This document shows, one piece after another, positions 1 through 11,522 of a stretch of DNA of 64,000 nucleotides. The notes under the pieces are model-generated. The model searched no databases, was not told the origin of the DNA, and saw only the letters and a program-made list of their open reading frames with translations. A program made the position numbers and the translations under genes. Position 1 is the first letter of the stretch. Each line of letters begins with the position of its first letter. Source of the DNA: Anastrepha obliqua. Lineage: Eukaryota; Arthropoda; Insecta; Diptera; Tephritidae. Where the stretch lies: positions 60,606,001 to 60,670,000 of the forward strand of contig NC_072893.1 of the NCBI RefSeq assembly GCF_027943255.1, read 5' to 3'.

Positions 1-158
1 GGTGTTTGGCCGAGTTCCTCCCACGTCATATTTGTGGCGAGCGTCTTGATATTGTTCCACAAGTGGAATGACCTACAATTTAAAGCCGACTCCAAACGGC
101 AAATGGTCTTCTATGAGGATCTCTTCCATGACCGAAATACACTTGGCTACGGCGACTG
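1..158 (-). repeat. tRNA-headed SINE, 3' part, cut by window edge
   Basis: This is a diverged antisense copy of the dispersed SINE best seen at 29427..29748 and 59428..59735. It opens with the reverse complement of the family's CCAAACACC motif and continues through the AGTCGGCTTGAAA-like block and the AAGCTCCTCAT-like block. The tRNA-like head is not recognisable here. Confidence 0.7.
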
Positions 159-504
159 CCTAATACAAAACACCTAAAATTTAATTTTACGCGATAATAT
201 GCGCTGTGCGCCCATGAATAGTTTCACTGCCTCAAATTACAAGTTTCATATGGAATTAATAACTGTGTGTGTGTGTCATAATTTTAGTAGATTTTTGCAC
301 AAAGTGATTTGAGATCGTCATATTGCGGGCCCATAGACTAGTATGATTCCAAAATTGCACCTTGATGTATAGCATACTTTTAAGCGCAGCAGTCTTCATT
401 TTGTGGGCATTTCGTCAATTTTTAAATTTTCTGAAATTCTACAGTACGTAATTTGTTTTTTCCCAACTGGGATGAACTGATTATCATATACCTACTAAAT
501 TTAC

Positions 505-738
505 TACAAGATGGCGCAAAATTAATCAACCTACTAGTTTTCAAATAAGATTTTTATTAAATAAAAAAATGATTTTGAGTGATGGAAATCTTTATTTTGA
601 CCTTAGCGTGCTGCATTGCTTGTTTGTTTGTATACTGCAGCTGTCTAGTTCACATGTGTCAAATATGATGGATGTACAGCGCCATTGGCAGAAATTATAA
701 ATTTTTCGATGTGATGATTAATTTTATGACACCTTGTA
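505..738. mobile_element. Short TA-flanked MITE, about 234 bp
   Basis: The ends are imperfect inverted repeats. The left end reads TACAAGATGGCGCAAAATTA and the right end, reverse complemented, reads TACAAGGTGTCATAAAATTA; both begin at TA. There is no coding capacity. TA-bounded ends point to a mariner/Tc1-mobilised element (inference). A second, more diverged copy lies at about 60100..60345 and shares the interior AGAAATCTTTATTTT and GTGTCAAATATGAT blocks. Confidence 0.55.
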
Positions 739-994
739 TTTACATCTTTCTTCAGGCCTGATTTGCATTTCGAATTTGAAAAACTTTGCTCCGAATCAGA
801 AGGAATAATGATCCGCTATTTCGATCCCAATCAATTTTTGTTTTTAAGTATTGGCTCTGTGTATACCCTACTCTACTCTACTGCAAATTGAAAGAAATCT
901 AAAAGAGATGCAGGGCATCAATTCGGAATGTAGAACAAACCGAATGATAATATTTCTGTTTTTTTGCTATTACACCAAGTGCCAAGTACCAGGA

Positions 995-1133
995 CAGTGG
1001 GCACCGTGTCCACGACAGTCGGTTCTACGCTTACGTAACGACCCGGATTTATATCCGGCCAAGGACTGTCACTCCAGCAGCATTCCCCGTGCGTAAGTAT
1101 GGGGAATGTTTATGCTGCTACAACAACAACAAC
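995..1133 (+). repeat. Dispersed repeat ending in (CAA)n
   Basis: The unit contains ATTTATATCCGGCCAAGGAC, then a hairpin of CATTCCCC pairing with GGGGAATG, then TATGCTGCTACAACAACAAC. A diverged minus-strand copy lies at 38232..38350. The CAA tail is shared with the LINE fragment at 38410..38650, which suggests a non-autonomous element using that LINE's 3' end. The 81-codon ORF over it is not supported as a gene. Confidence 0.55.
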
Positions 1134-1213
1134 ATGTTTAAGCCAATTATGTTTTCTTTATATTAATTTCGAATTGAGTTAATAACACCATTATTTTTAA
1201 CAGATTAAATACA

Positions 1214-1219
1214 TTTATT
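1214..1219 (-). terminator. Candidate usp polyadenylation signal
   Basis: AATAAA on the minus strand lies about 210 nt beyond the usp stop codon. It is a plausible 3' end signal, but it rests on position and motif alone in AT-rich DNA. Confidence 0.4.
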
Positions 1220-1430
1220 TAATTTACAATAATACAATTGTATTTTAAAATTTGTTTACAGTAAATAGTGAGCTACTAAATGGAATATATCTAAAAAAAC
1301 AAAACTGAAAAAGTAAATTGCAAAGTGTAGCCGTTAAAGTGCATTGTCACTTTATAAGTTAGAAAGTCATTTAACATACATACGTCGATCAAATTTTCCA
1401 GCACTTCAAGTGAATAAATATATGCATAGC

Positions 1431-2783
1431 TTAGCAGATTTGTGCGTCAAGTTGTTCATAGAAAAGCTGATCTAAGGGTTTATCACCCATAATGCGAAAG
1501 AAAAACAAATGATCCAGGCACTTAAGGCTAATGGATCGCAGTGCAGGCAACCGCAGTAAGAGTTGTGCAAATCGACTATCGTCTCCGGGATGTTCAGTGC
1601 GACAATGTTCATCTAGGCAAGCATATACTTGTTCTCTGCATACTTCAACATCATTGCGGCCCTTCAAACCTCGTATATCCGGATTAAACAATATAATAGC
1701 TTTCAAGCAAGAAAGTTCTGAACGATCAATATTAAGTCGTTTCATTTTTACGCTAAGCTCCGAAAGAATGCGATCAAATATGGTCGCCACTCCTGCTTTT
1801 ATAGCGCTGTTGCGATGATAGGAAAAATTATGATTGAGAAAAAGTTGTTGTGGTTGGCGTATAGGTGAACGACGGCCGAATGAAGTGTCATGACCCCCGG
1901 ATGTAGCATAATCAGCATCTAAAGAATCAATACTACACCAAGCTACATTTGCTATAAGTAGTTCGTTCCAACCAGCTTTGAGTAAATTGACCTGGTCATC
2001 ACGTTGCAGTTCAGCAAAGTGTGGCATTTTTCGAGCATATTCAACCATTTGGTAAAGTTGCTTATTAACCATTTGACACAGATGTGACACTGCTCCTTTA
2101 TAATCTGGTTGAACCATAGAATTGGGTCCGACGCGCAGGAATGGTATAGCATTATCTCCACTAAGTTGTTCACTTTTTTGTTCTGCTTCGATTATGCGAT
2201 CTATCGTTAAATCCCGTACTGAACTGGTTGGATTGAAATCTTCGCCTGTACGAACATTCTGCGAACGAGTTCCACGCTGGCGTTCCTCTTGAACTGCTTC
2301 ACGTTTCATTCCACAGGCAAGGCATTTCTGGTACCGACAATATTGGCAACGATTGCGTTGTCTTTTATCGATAATGCAGTTTCTATCTTCACGGCAAGCA
2401 TAAGTTAAATCCTTTCGAACCGTGCGTTTAAAGAAGCCTTTGCATCCCTCACAGCTGTAAACACCATAGTGCTTGCCACTCGCTCTGTCGCCACATATGG
2501 AGCACAAATGCTTCGATCCACTTAAAGGGTGATTTGGTGGGTATTGCTGCTGTTGCGGACCCGGTTGCATCTGGTTCGTGTTATGACCTGAAACGGCTGC
2601 TGCAACTGCTGCTGAGTTTGCCATATTCATCGTTTGCATTCCGATCGCACCAAAGGAAACCGGACTTGCCGATTTGGGAGAAAATCCCCTGGTATTGCTT
2701 TCATTTAAAATTGATATGTCTGGTTTAATTTCCTGTGGCGACAATGGCCCCATTCGAAAACTCGGCTCTTGCTCACTATCCAT
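1431..2783 (-). CDS. usp: Ultraspiracle (RXR-type nuclear receptor, NR2B4)
   Basis: This is a complete 450-aa single-exon ORF. Usp is the obligate partner of the ecdysone receptor EcR; the heterodimer binds ecdysone response elements in the nucleus and controls moulting and metamorphosis genes (family knowledge). The N-terminal A/B region (1-93) is rich in Q, A, N and S. The DNA-binding domain spans about 94-159, with two C4 zinc fingers starting [14 protein letters not shown] and P-box CEGCKG at 111-116, which is diagnostic of RXR/USP. The T/A-box region [17 protein letters not shown] follows. The ligand-binding domain runs from about 205 to the end and carries the fly-type insertion before QPQQLFLN and the signature [14 protein letters not shown]. 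The start at 2783 gives [12 protein letters not shown], which fits the short acidic start of fly USPs. The C-terminus ([14 protein letters not shown]) is shorter than the proline-rich Drosophila end as I recall it. Fly usp is usually intronless, as here. Identification is very secure. Confidence 0.97.
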   Translation of the reverse strand: MDSEQEPSFRMGPLSPQEIKPDISILNESNTRGFSPKSASPVSFGAIGMQTMNMANSAAVAAAVSGHNTNQMQPGPQQQQYPPNHPLSGSKHLCSICGDRASGKHYGVYSCEGCKGFFKRTVRKDLTYACREDRNCIIDKRQRNRCQYCRYQKCLACGMKREAVQEERQRGTRSQNVRTGEDFNPTSSVRDLTIDRIIEAEQKSEQLSGDNAIPFLRVGPNSMVQPDYKGAVSHLCQMVNKQLYQMVEYARKMPHFAELQRDDQVNLLKAGWNELLIANVAWCSIDSLDADYATSGGHDTSFGRRSPIRQPQQLFLNHNFSYHRNSAIKAGVATIFDRILSELSVKMKRLNIDRSELSCLKAIILFNPDIRGLKGRNDVEVCREQVYACLDEHCRTEHPGDDSRFAQLLLRLPALRSISLKCLDHLFFFRIMGDKPLDQLFYEQLDAQIC

Positions 2784-5700
2784 GTCATTTATTTTCTTTA
2801 ATTTTAACCTTCACCAGAAAATAATGTATACAAAGAACGTCTGAAACTATTGACTAATGAGCAATATTTCGCGTCGACATTTTTTCACATCAACTTTTCA
2901 CCGCTGCCAGTAAAATTCACCACAAACTGCGTTCGAAATCTTTTGTTACATATAACAATGATTTATGAATTATATTAATTTAGAAAATTCAGAACACTTT
3001 TCTTTTCTTTTGGTAATTGTTATCGTACAAATTTATATTTTAAGATTTTTCTTATAGTAAGTAAAACAAAAGAATTCAACGCTAGAAATGGATGCAAAGG
3101 AAATAATGAAAAATATTATAATAGATGTCAGAGAAAACATGTGCTCTAGTGAAAAATAAAAATATTTCAGGTAAACACTTTTTCGCTGAAAATTCTTCCT
3201 CGATCTCACCTGAATATTTTGTTTATGAACAGTTTAATTTGCAACTATTGAAAAAATTCCCATTTTTTACCACAAACTTTTAATGTTCTAAAAATCTGAG
3301 GCGTTGTTTTAAAAAACTTACCATGGATTACAGATTCTCATCTATTATAACCATTGATGTAACAGAAGTTCTTGATAATTTTATTTTTGTAAACCACAAC
3401 CTAAAAATTTTAAAAGCTAACAATTCGCAAATATTGTTACACAACAACACCCGAATATTATGGCGGTACTTTACAGAAGAAAAAAAATTTCCGCGTGTAA
3501 ATCGAATAAATTTAAAATTCTATCCAAATAAATTTTCTTTCGGATAATTTCAATCGGACTATGCATGTTTTCATGTCGAACACGTTAGACTTTTTTTAGA
3601 CGTTTTTCATACAAATACACAAAGGCGAATTTATTCAAGGTGATGGCACTAGAGCTGCTGATTTTGCTATATGCTGTTTTGAATGTCAAATTGGTGCTCT
3701 TCATTGTTGTTGTTATGCTCATTTGTTTACATTATCATGGAAATTTTAACATTCAAAACACCAAATTGCAAAAACCAATTGATAGTCTGAATTTAAAAAT
3801 TTCAAGCAGGATGTACGCAAATAAACAAAACAACGTCAATGAAGCAAATCATTGGGGTGCGGTTAATTAATTACTTAATGATTTCGGTTTACTGTGCCCA
3901 ACTGGGTGACCAAATTAAAAAACTTTAACACACACTTGCATTCAAGTGAAATTTAAAACTTTTGTATACTAATTTATTGAAACATCCAGTTCAAAGTAAG
4001 CATTTTTTGTACTCTTATAAAATAAGGTTCCACTTAACACATTAGGGGTCTTCACACGAAGCTTGTTGCTTTTACATATATTTTGTTTTGGTAAATCCAA
4101 AGAAAGGGCCTAAGCATGCAATTTATTAAATAAAATCGATATGATTCTTGTGCATATGAAAATAAACTGCAAAACCCCACTAAACATAATTGATATTAGA
4201 CAGCGGCATTATTCGTTCATTTAAATTTTGTGGAATTCCTTATAACAAAACATATATCGAATGAAAGGTAGTTTTATCATATATTTAACAAACACGGTGC
4301 TCTATTTTTGAAGTTAAACTTCTTGGACGTCGATGGACGAGCGAGAATGGAGTAAAATTTCAAGCCATGCAACGTTTTGAGCATTTGCGTTCCGCGAGAG
4401 AGAAAAAAGATATAACGTAGAGGAAAAGGAGAGAGAGAGTTATACTTTATATATACCTTAGATACACTTTAGGCTATTTGTCCTGGGTTTTTCCTTGTGG
4501 TTGCTAATTTCTAGTGAGAAATAGTACGGCATACTTTTTGGCGCTTCTTTGTTGGTGCAAACTTGTAGGAAATGTAATTTTGGTGCCTGCTTTTAGGCGG
4601 TATATTTCCTTGGTGCCTACTGTTTGGGGCTTTTTTGTCCCAATTTTTTTTGGGGGTTTTTTTTCGGTGCCTACTTTTTGGCGATTATTTCCGTTTCCTG
4701 GCTAGTCCTTGTGCGTACTATAAAATTCTATCCATTCCGGCGTCGGATTTATTGGTATTGCCTTGCGGTAATTTGTGCCGTTGCTGCGCTCCTGAAATCG
4801 CTGCGTTAGTGCGGGTGATAAACGCTCGGAGTAGTGCCCGTTGTTGCCACGGTTTGTGTCCGGCGTTTACCTACACCGGTCGACTCTTCTCCGTTTTTTG
4901 TAAATTTTGTCTATTTGTATTCTCTGCAAATGTTATGAATTTATTTAGATATATATTCTTTCTCTCGTCTCTCTCTCGGGTCTCTCTCTCTCATTCTCTC
5001 TCGGGTCTCTCTCTCTCTCTCATTCTATCTCGGGTCTCTCTCTCTTTCTTTGTCTGCCTTGAAAGTTTCACTTCTGTTATGTGTACTACGCTACACGCAC
5101 TTTTTTTAACCCAATCAACCAAAAGGAAAACAAATTCCATTTTTTTCTTTAATTAAAAAAAGCACCAACGTTATGAAAGCGGCAGCGAATATCAGTAGAA
5201 CTGCTACAACAATAGTAATACTGCGGTAAGAGGAAGAACTGTGTTTCATTATACTGCGGTAAGGGGGATACTATTCATTTACGATCCTGATCCACGGACC
5301 AAAACGGCATTATTCGGTTTTTTTAAATTTCAGGATTAACATATACATATATATTATTTAGTAAAAAAGTGGAATAAAAAATCGAGCGATTTTCGGACGA
5401 TGCCCTATTTTATAATATATATTAAAAATGTACGTATATATAAATTTAGATATAGATATACATATATCCATTTTACAATAAAACTTGATGCTTGTTGGGT
5501 TAACAATTGCGTTATACATTTCTATAGGTTTATATAGGGATCGTAGGAGATTAAGACCTTCATAATTTGAATGGTGGGTATTTGCTCCATCCTATGGTGG
5601 TGGCGGTGACACGCCCCTTCCGTCCACTATCCAAATGCATTGTGGTCGTAAACGAAACTTTAGCTACTTTGACATTAAATATTGTACGCGATATTAAATA

Positions 5701-7829
5701 ATACAAAACCATTACAAGATATTTATTTCTTTCAGCAAGAAACTTCATACATATGTATATACAATGTTTACATTAATATTCCTCGTACCTCTAGATACAA
5801 CACTGTGTTCTTATTACATTTATTCACAAACACAGTATCCCCACTATTTCACCAAATGCGACTCAAAATGCCGTCTTAGGTGAGTTTATGTTTGATTGCA
5901 AATTGTTTGTAATTATATGCACTGCACTTTAATGTTTACATCCCAAACACTAACAAATACTAGTAAAGTATTCACATGACTTACAAACGTTTAATACAAC
6001 TTACTAGTTTAATTGGACGTTTCGTCGAAGTTTAGTCTCGATTATAATCTCACTATTATTAATACGGCTTCAGCTTTAGTTAACCATATACTTGATACGC
6101 CGCTTACTGCCTGCACAATTGCATATACAACGAAGGAAACAACAGTAGGTTACATTAATTGAAAGAAAGAGACAACCAATATTCACCTATTGGTGGAAAT
6201 ATCGAGCAAAATAATAAAAATGGACTTCAGATTGTTGCAAATAGAGCTAAACTATATAAACCCAGTTTTCACTGTTTTTATATCCAGCGATCTGATGTAT
6301 TTATAGTTCGGACTCACTACCATTCATATCATGATACCCATAAAAATGTATCTATCTACCGCTAATTGCTGAAGGAAATAAATACAAGTTTTGATAAAAA
6401 ACCCGACATAGTTGTCTACCACTTTAAACTAATAATCTCAACAAAGTTAACTTGCTGAAAATAAAATTATATGTGCCCCGAAGATTATAAAACACGAGAG
6501 ATTGAAATCGAATTTACAATGTTATCATATAACATACGAATTTTAAAGTCCGTTTACGCACAATTTTCTTGTTATTTTGATGTTTGCGTCCCTTTGATTG
6601 CTAGTTTTGCAAATTATTAAATTAAAAAAGTTTGTCGCGTAAAGCCTTTCTTTCCTCTTGTGTGCTAAAAATAATATTAAATACATAAATAAATACTGAT
6701 TTTGTAAAGGTAATTTTCTGCATCATGAAAAATAGTTCACACTGCGTCAAAGAAGTCTAAGCCATGCATTTATTTTTAAATCAATTCTTTTGTAGCTTGC
6801 ACTACTACATTTCTAAAGGCACTCGAACCGTATACATTAAGGCCTCTTCTATTCGCCATTTATCCGCTCGATTAACTTGACGAAAAATATGCATGTGAGA
6901 GCAACAACAAAGTTATCGAGCAAGATTCGCCGCTAGCGAGTATAATTAGACCTCATTTAACTGGTATAACTCACTGTTTTACTAATTGCCCATTTTCAGC
7001 GGTGAGCAATCTCCTATAGACTACATGGTGGAGATGTATTGCAGCGAATAACAAATATGGTAAGTTAAATCTGTTACATACCTATAGCCCATTGCTTGTG
7101 TAGAATTCCATCAGCGGACTCGATACCAATGTCTTTGTACTTGTTTCATAAAAAGAACGTTGTTTTACAAGTCAGATTTGTAAGCCTTACAGGAAAAGCG
7201 TTCCCTAACACAATAAGACTATAACTAAGAACCCTTCTGCGATACGGTGGCAACGCCGATTCAGCATGTGACAGTTAACTCGAAATATGCCATCTTTAAC
7301 CATGATTCAATAATAAAAGTCAGTAATCAGTAAGCAGCTTCCTCCTTCTCTTTTGACAAATCGGCTCCCTTAGCAAGACACTAGGTTGCTAGCTCTAGAA
7401 ATTTTGAGTAAAAGTGGAGGAAAAGTAAAATTTGTAAAAAAAAAACATTTAATTTTCAAAATGGTCTGCTTACGAGCAACAACTCGCTAAAGAGTTTTCA
7501 TCGGTATGTTCAGGACTATGGTAGTATGACATGAAATGCATACCACTTAAGTCAGAACATAACCTGTAGAGTAATTGACGCAATCCGAGATCGATGAGTG
7601 GAGAATTTACACAGCTTTATTTCTTATGATGTGGTGATTTCAACGGAACTCATGTTTTGCAAAGAGCTAGCGTTTGCTAAAGAGTTACAGCAGGGAGAAT
7701 TATTGAATAGTCCCGACGCAATCGATTACATTGCAGACCTCATTATAAAAAAGTTGGCAGAACTTGTTTCTAACGAGCCCTTCCTATGGATGGATGGATG
7801 AAGTGTCCAGAGGAGGCTTAGAAAAGCAC
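2784..7829. other. usp upstream region and gene-free AT-rich DNA
   Basis: No ORF here looks like a gene. The first few hundred bases must hold the usp 5' UTR and promoter, but I see no clear TATA box or initiator to assign. From 4380 to 5110 the DNA is pyrimidine-rich on the plus strand and includes a TC microsatellite. The ORFs at 3323, 3640, 4514-4635 and 6159 are low-complexity or AT-driven. A 67-codon ORF at 7598..7801 has a protein-like composition but no family I recognise. Confidence 0.6.
4961..5050. repeat. (TC)n imperfect microsatellite with interspersed CGGG
   Basis: Runs of CTCTCTCT are broken at intervals by CTCGGGT. The short spacer repeat TCTCTCGGGTCTCTCTCT occurs three times with small changes. 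This simple-sequence DNA creates the serine/leucine-rich ORF that runs through it. Confidence 0.8.
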
Positions 7830-7978
7830 AGTACCAGTATGAAAGAGCTTCTCGTAAAAAACCATCTACCGGAATCGGCTTAAAACTGTAGGGCCTTCCA
7901 ATTATGGAACGCGCGCTACAAATAGGAGGAGAATCTCGGCGAAACACCTAACAGAATTGTACGTGCCAATTATTTATT
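7830..7978 (+). repeat. SINE fragment, diverged
   Basis: This is the 3' half of the tRNA-headed SINE family. It matches the AAGAGCTTCTCGTAAAAAA, GAATCGGCTTAAAACTGTAG, ACAAATAGGAGGAGAATCTC and GTACGTGCCAATTAT blocks of the other copies. The head is missing. Confidence 0.7.
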
Positions 7979-9128
7979 TATTTTTAACAAAATAGTTTCA
8001 TATTGGCGAAACTTCGCGATTGGTTTTAAATTTAAAAATTAATTCACAATATAAAATCTGGGATTATGTGAAATAATTTCTTGTTTTATTAATATTAGAC
8101 TTGGCAATTTTCGCTAATCACTCCTATCTATACGAGTACGATTATTTACATTCAAATATTAATTAAAATTTATTTTTTAAACCGTTCTCAGTTTGTTTCC
8201 ATTTAAGTAACAAAATACTATTTTGCTACCATTTTTACCAAAAAGGAGTTAATTTTTTCCTTTTTATGCACCTTCTTAAATACAACCTTTTGTAAGGGAG
8301 TGTCAAAAATTTTATGTCACTAGTGAGCAAACCTTTAATAAATGAATCATGATCTTCCACGAACGCCAGAAAGAAAACAGAAATTAATTTTGAGCCAAAA
8401 AACATAGAATACAAGATTGCGTCAGTATAGAAACTAAACAAATAGCCAGAATAGGTGTAATAAGCGAAAGTGAACGGGAATCCAACAAAATAGAATAAAC
8501 CGTGCATCACCACATACATTCATACATTTGCACCCAAATATTTGTTGATTTTCTGTACTAACAACACTTAATTATCAAATTCGCTAAAAATAAAGTAGTG
8601 GTTGCCGGAAGGCGGCCCCTTCTGTATTCTCTTTATGGCTATTTTATGCCAAGTGTCACAGAATATTTTTTTGAATTATAATTTAAATGGTTGAATGGGA
8701 ATTCACAAAATACCACTTTTTTTATTTCTTTGTCATAAAACTGTTCACTGTTCGTTTTGTCTGCACCGTTACTACGTTTACACTCTCTTTTTTTTTAATT
8801 TTTCGGTCTATGCGACCTTCTTATCGAAAAGCCCTCGTCTCGTAATAAAAGCGCCAGTATTGCAGCACTTATGAACGTTTGCTAGGCTGGTAATTTTCTG
8901 ATGTTCAACACTTATTTTGAATAGATAGGTCAAGGTGAATAAGAATACGAAGTTTTTTTATAAATATTTTTCTTGATAATTTGTATGTTGACGGAAATTT
9001 TATATTGAAAATGACAAAGAAAATAATGAAGCAATGGTGCCAGCAAACTTTTTATTATACCGATTTAAAAGACTTTGCACGCAATGATTGAATTTTTGAC
9101 AATTAGAACGCTATGCCAGAGAACATAA
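7979..9128. other. Gene-free AT-rich stretch
   Basis: No supported gene. The minus-strand ORF 8235..8519 is hydrophobic and AT-driven. Nothing repetitive was recognised until the Harbinger element begins at 9129. The last three bases of this stretch (TAA) are that element's left target-site duplication. Confidence 0.5.
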
Positions 9129-9389
9129 AGCTAAATACACACCAGGCAACCGTTGCAGCAACTCGGTCATGTTGAAGCAACCGTTGCCTCGTGTGTAGCT
9201 GTGTTGCCAAATGATTTTCGTGTTGCTGCAACCGTTGCCTGAAATATCAAATAAATTTGATTTTTGGGATAGGTTGCTGCAACCGTTGCTTCGTGTGTAT
9301 CATTGTTTACTGCTTTTACTCGTTCAGTTCGTTGAACACAAGCAAAGAAGAAGGTTCGAGCGGAGTAAAATAAAGTGAAAAAGGAAAAA

Positions 9390-9540
9390 ATGGCAATTGA
9401 AAATAATGAAAATTATGTTAATTTTATTAACGAATATAAAAATTTGAGAGAGCTGTGGGATATAAATAGTGAAAAATATAAAAATAAAAATTTTAGAAAG
9501 AAAGCATACGAACAATTAAAAATGAATACAATAAAATTGA
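9390..9540 (+). pseudogene. Harbinger accessory gene start (MADF/Myb-like domain), truncated
   Basis: From the ATG at 9390 the frame encodes about 50 aa with the MADF pattern: FINEYKNLRELWD, then YKNKNFRKKAYEQL. MADF/Myb-like proteins are the DNA-binding second gene of Harbinger transposons. After about residue 50 the frame runs antisense into the transposase remnant, so the rest of the gene has been deleted. Upstream is the element's subterminal repeat region. Confidence 0.7.
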
Positions 9541-9544
9541 TAAA

Positions 9545-9903
9545 AATTTCAAGTCCGCAAAAGCGTTTTCTGTTGCAAGATGCCGCAAAGTTATTGCCAG
9601 TCTAATTTCTGCTGATATTGCCTCTCTCATTATGGTATCTTGTTTCGTTATTTTGGCCTTTACGAAGTCCAACAATTTTCTAAACAGGGCTTCGTCCATC
9701 CTCATGTAATTTTTATAGTCCGCTGGCTCATTTTCCTTCAATTCTTTCAGCAGCCTCTCGTTCGAAAATTCGATTTTTTTAAAAGCCAATTTTTGGACCA
9801 GATTTTTTTTTCTCTTCTTTTGTTGCATCTCTTCTTCCTCATTTTCGTACAAAAGTTCGTCAATTATAATAAGAGAAGTAATTTTACGCATTTCGTCGAT
9901 CAT
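9545..9903 (-). pseudogene. Harbinger DDE transposase, N-terminal fragment
   Basis: The ATG at 9903 opens a frame of about 120 aa. It begins with an acidic/lysine-rich segment, then YKNYMRMDEALFRKLLDFV and ITKQDTIMREAISAEIRLAI, followed by LRHLAT. This is the characteristic region ahead of the catalytic core of PIF/Harbinger nucleases (family knowledge). The DDE core itself is missing; the frame ends at the internal-deletion junction. It cannot encode an active transposase, so the copy must have depended on a full-length partner. Confidence 0.8.
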
Positions 9904-10065
9904 TTAAAATATTTAATTTTACGTATCTTCCGCTTGTACCTTTCCTGCACCACAGTTATACACAATACTGAGAATGAAGTAACGGTCGCAACGTGTTTCT
10001 TAAACAAAGGCAACACGTTGCTACAACCGTTGCTTCAACGGTTGCCTGGTGTGTATTTAGCTTAA

Positions 10066-10453
10066 CGTTCTATCCTTTTGCCAAAGTTGCCAGAATTTCA
10101 CACCAAAAATGAACCTTAAAAATGCTACAAAGCGGTTGTGATTGCACCTCGAACAAGCCCCGAGTTATAATAATACCATAACTGTGGGGCTTGTTCGATG
10201 GCATGAACAGAATCAAATCGCTGAGCGAACTTCGTCGAAATATTTGCCCAGTCAAACTAAAACGAAATTCGCATCAAAAGCGGAAAAATGAATCGCCCAA
10301 TTTTGTGATTAAATCATATAATGAAAGTTTTAAGTATCATGGTTATAATATTCAAGGCTTTTCTGCATGCTAGGCAACGTTTGCGAAGAATATTTTTTAT
10401 ATTTCCTGACAGCTGATGTCGACCGGTGGCAGCAACAAAATTAAAAACAGACC
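10066..10453. other. Unassigned stretch between two transposons
   Basis: No recognised gene or repeat. A 60-codon plus-strand ORF (10191..10373, basic, KRNSHQKRKNE) has no family I know. The plus-strand sequence carries a near-palindrome around AACAAGCCCCGAGTTATAAT and GTGGGGCTTGTTCGA, an inverted repeat of CAAGCCCC. Confidence 0.4.
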
Positions 10454-10455
10454 TA

Positions 10456-11522
10456 CAGTGGTCACACAATTTATTCGTACACCCTGCGTAGCTTTATTTA
10501 CTGTGACAATATATTTCTTTTGGGTCACTGTAAGAATGTTACATTCCTAATGAGTTGCCTCAAAAAAAAAAACTCTCGTTATTTCAACTCACACTGAATG
10601 GTTCCAAGGAAAGCAAGCAGACGTAGCAAAATGCTGCAAAACATTTATTCGTACCCTTCCAGCTCAAAAGTAACAGTAAAAATAGTTTTTTTTACTAATA
10701 TTGCTGAAAACGAAATAAGATTGTTTTAGTTTCAGAAACACAAACGCTATATAAATGAGCCATATTCTTTTTGGGAAAACGTCATATTTATAACGAAAGG
10801 AAAATACAGACCTAAATGAAAAAATCTTATTCCTACCGCCAAGCATCGAGGAGGAAATGTAATGGCTTGGGGGAGTTTCATCTGGAGTAGGAAAAATGGT
10901 TTTTATTCATGGTAAAATGAACAAACATCTGTATTTAAACATTTTGAAGTATAATTTTCATGATTGTGTTGTTAAACTTGGATTGAATGCTAAAGGGTTC
11001 TTGTTTCTACAAGACAATGACCCAAAACACTTTTTTTATATCGTGCAAGAATGGCTTATTTACCACTGTAAGCAACTTAAAACTCCTCCAGAAAGCACAA
11101 AATAACATCAAAGGTGTCATTAAAGGCAGCTTTAAGTGCTGAGTGGAAGAGAATTGCAGCTAATACACACAAGGTATTGGTGAAAAGTATGCACCGACGT
11201 TTGAAAGCAGTTATTAAACCTGAAAGCGGCCCAAAAAAGTACTGAATATATTCGTTTTTTCTATTATTTTTTTAATAAAATATTTTTTATATGGCTATAT
11301 ACGAATAATATATTTATATAGAATTATGTCTTATTTCGTTATTACCTTAAGTTCTCTAATTCCAGAAATGAATTTGGAAGTTTTTGTTCCTTAAATATTG
11401 CATACAAATGTTATTTTTCACGAATATATTAAATTTTTTTTTTTTTTTTGTATAAATCGTGCTAAGTATCAGGTGTATCTGTTTATAAACTGTAAGTGTA
11501 CGAATAAATTGTGTGACCACTG
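10456..11522 (+). mobile_element. Tc1-family transposon, degenerate (1067 bp)
   Basis: Inverted termini: CAGTGGTCACACAATTTATT at the left and the same sequence on the opposite strand at the right, continuing into CGTACAC. TA duplications sit at 10454..10455 and 11523..11524. CAGTG ends with TA duplications are typical of Tc1/Paris-type elements. The interior holds a broken transposase on plus. Confidence 0.9.
10840..11243 (+). pseudogene. Tc1 transposase C-terminal half, broken
   Basis: Fragments in more than one frame give a GSFIWSRVGKMVFIHGKMNK stretch, then LQDNDPKH, the second catalytic Asp motif of DD34E Tc1 transposases. Farther on comes a conserved-type tail (ALSAEWKRIAANTHKVLVK, then SMHRRLKAVIK). 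The N-terminal paired-type DNA-binding domain is not recognisable. Stops and frameshifts make it inactive. Confidence 0.75.

Larger units (their letters stand above)
9129..10062. mobile_element. PIF/Harbinger element, internally deleted, copy 1 (934 bp)
   Basis: The inverted termini read AGCTAAATACACACCAGGCA at both ends and continue as near-perfect repeats (CAACCGTTGCAGCAAC). A 3-bp target duplication TAA flanks the element (9126..9128 and 10063..10065). TWA duplications of 3 bp are the hallmark of PIF/Harbinger. Subterminal GTTGC(T)GCAACCGTTGC motifs recur several times and may be transposase-binding repeats (inference). The interior keeps the starts of two convergent genes: a MADF-type protein on plus and a DDE transposase on minus. 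They meet at one junction near 9540, so the middle of the parent element is gone. Copy 2, at 20155..21085, has the same junction. Confidence 0.88.

Noticed and set aside
1531..2728. Plus-strand and alternative minus-strand ORFs over usp
   Set aside because: They are shadows of the nuclear-receptor frame with no domain of their own.
4514..5156. Overlapping plus ORFs (63-173 codons) near 4.6-5.1 kb
   Set aside because: The composition is driven by T-rich and (TC)n simple sequence. No family motif is seen and the frames overlap one another.
7598..7801. 67-codon plus ORF as a real small gene
   Set aside because: It reads protein-like, but I recognise no family, see no splice or promoter support, and it runs up to a SINE fragment. 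Left as unassigned.
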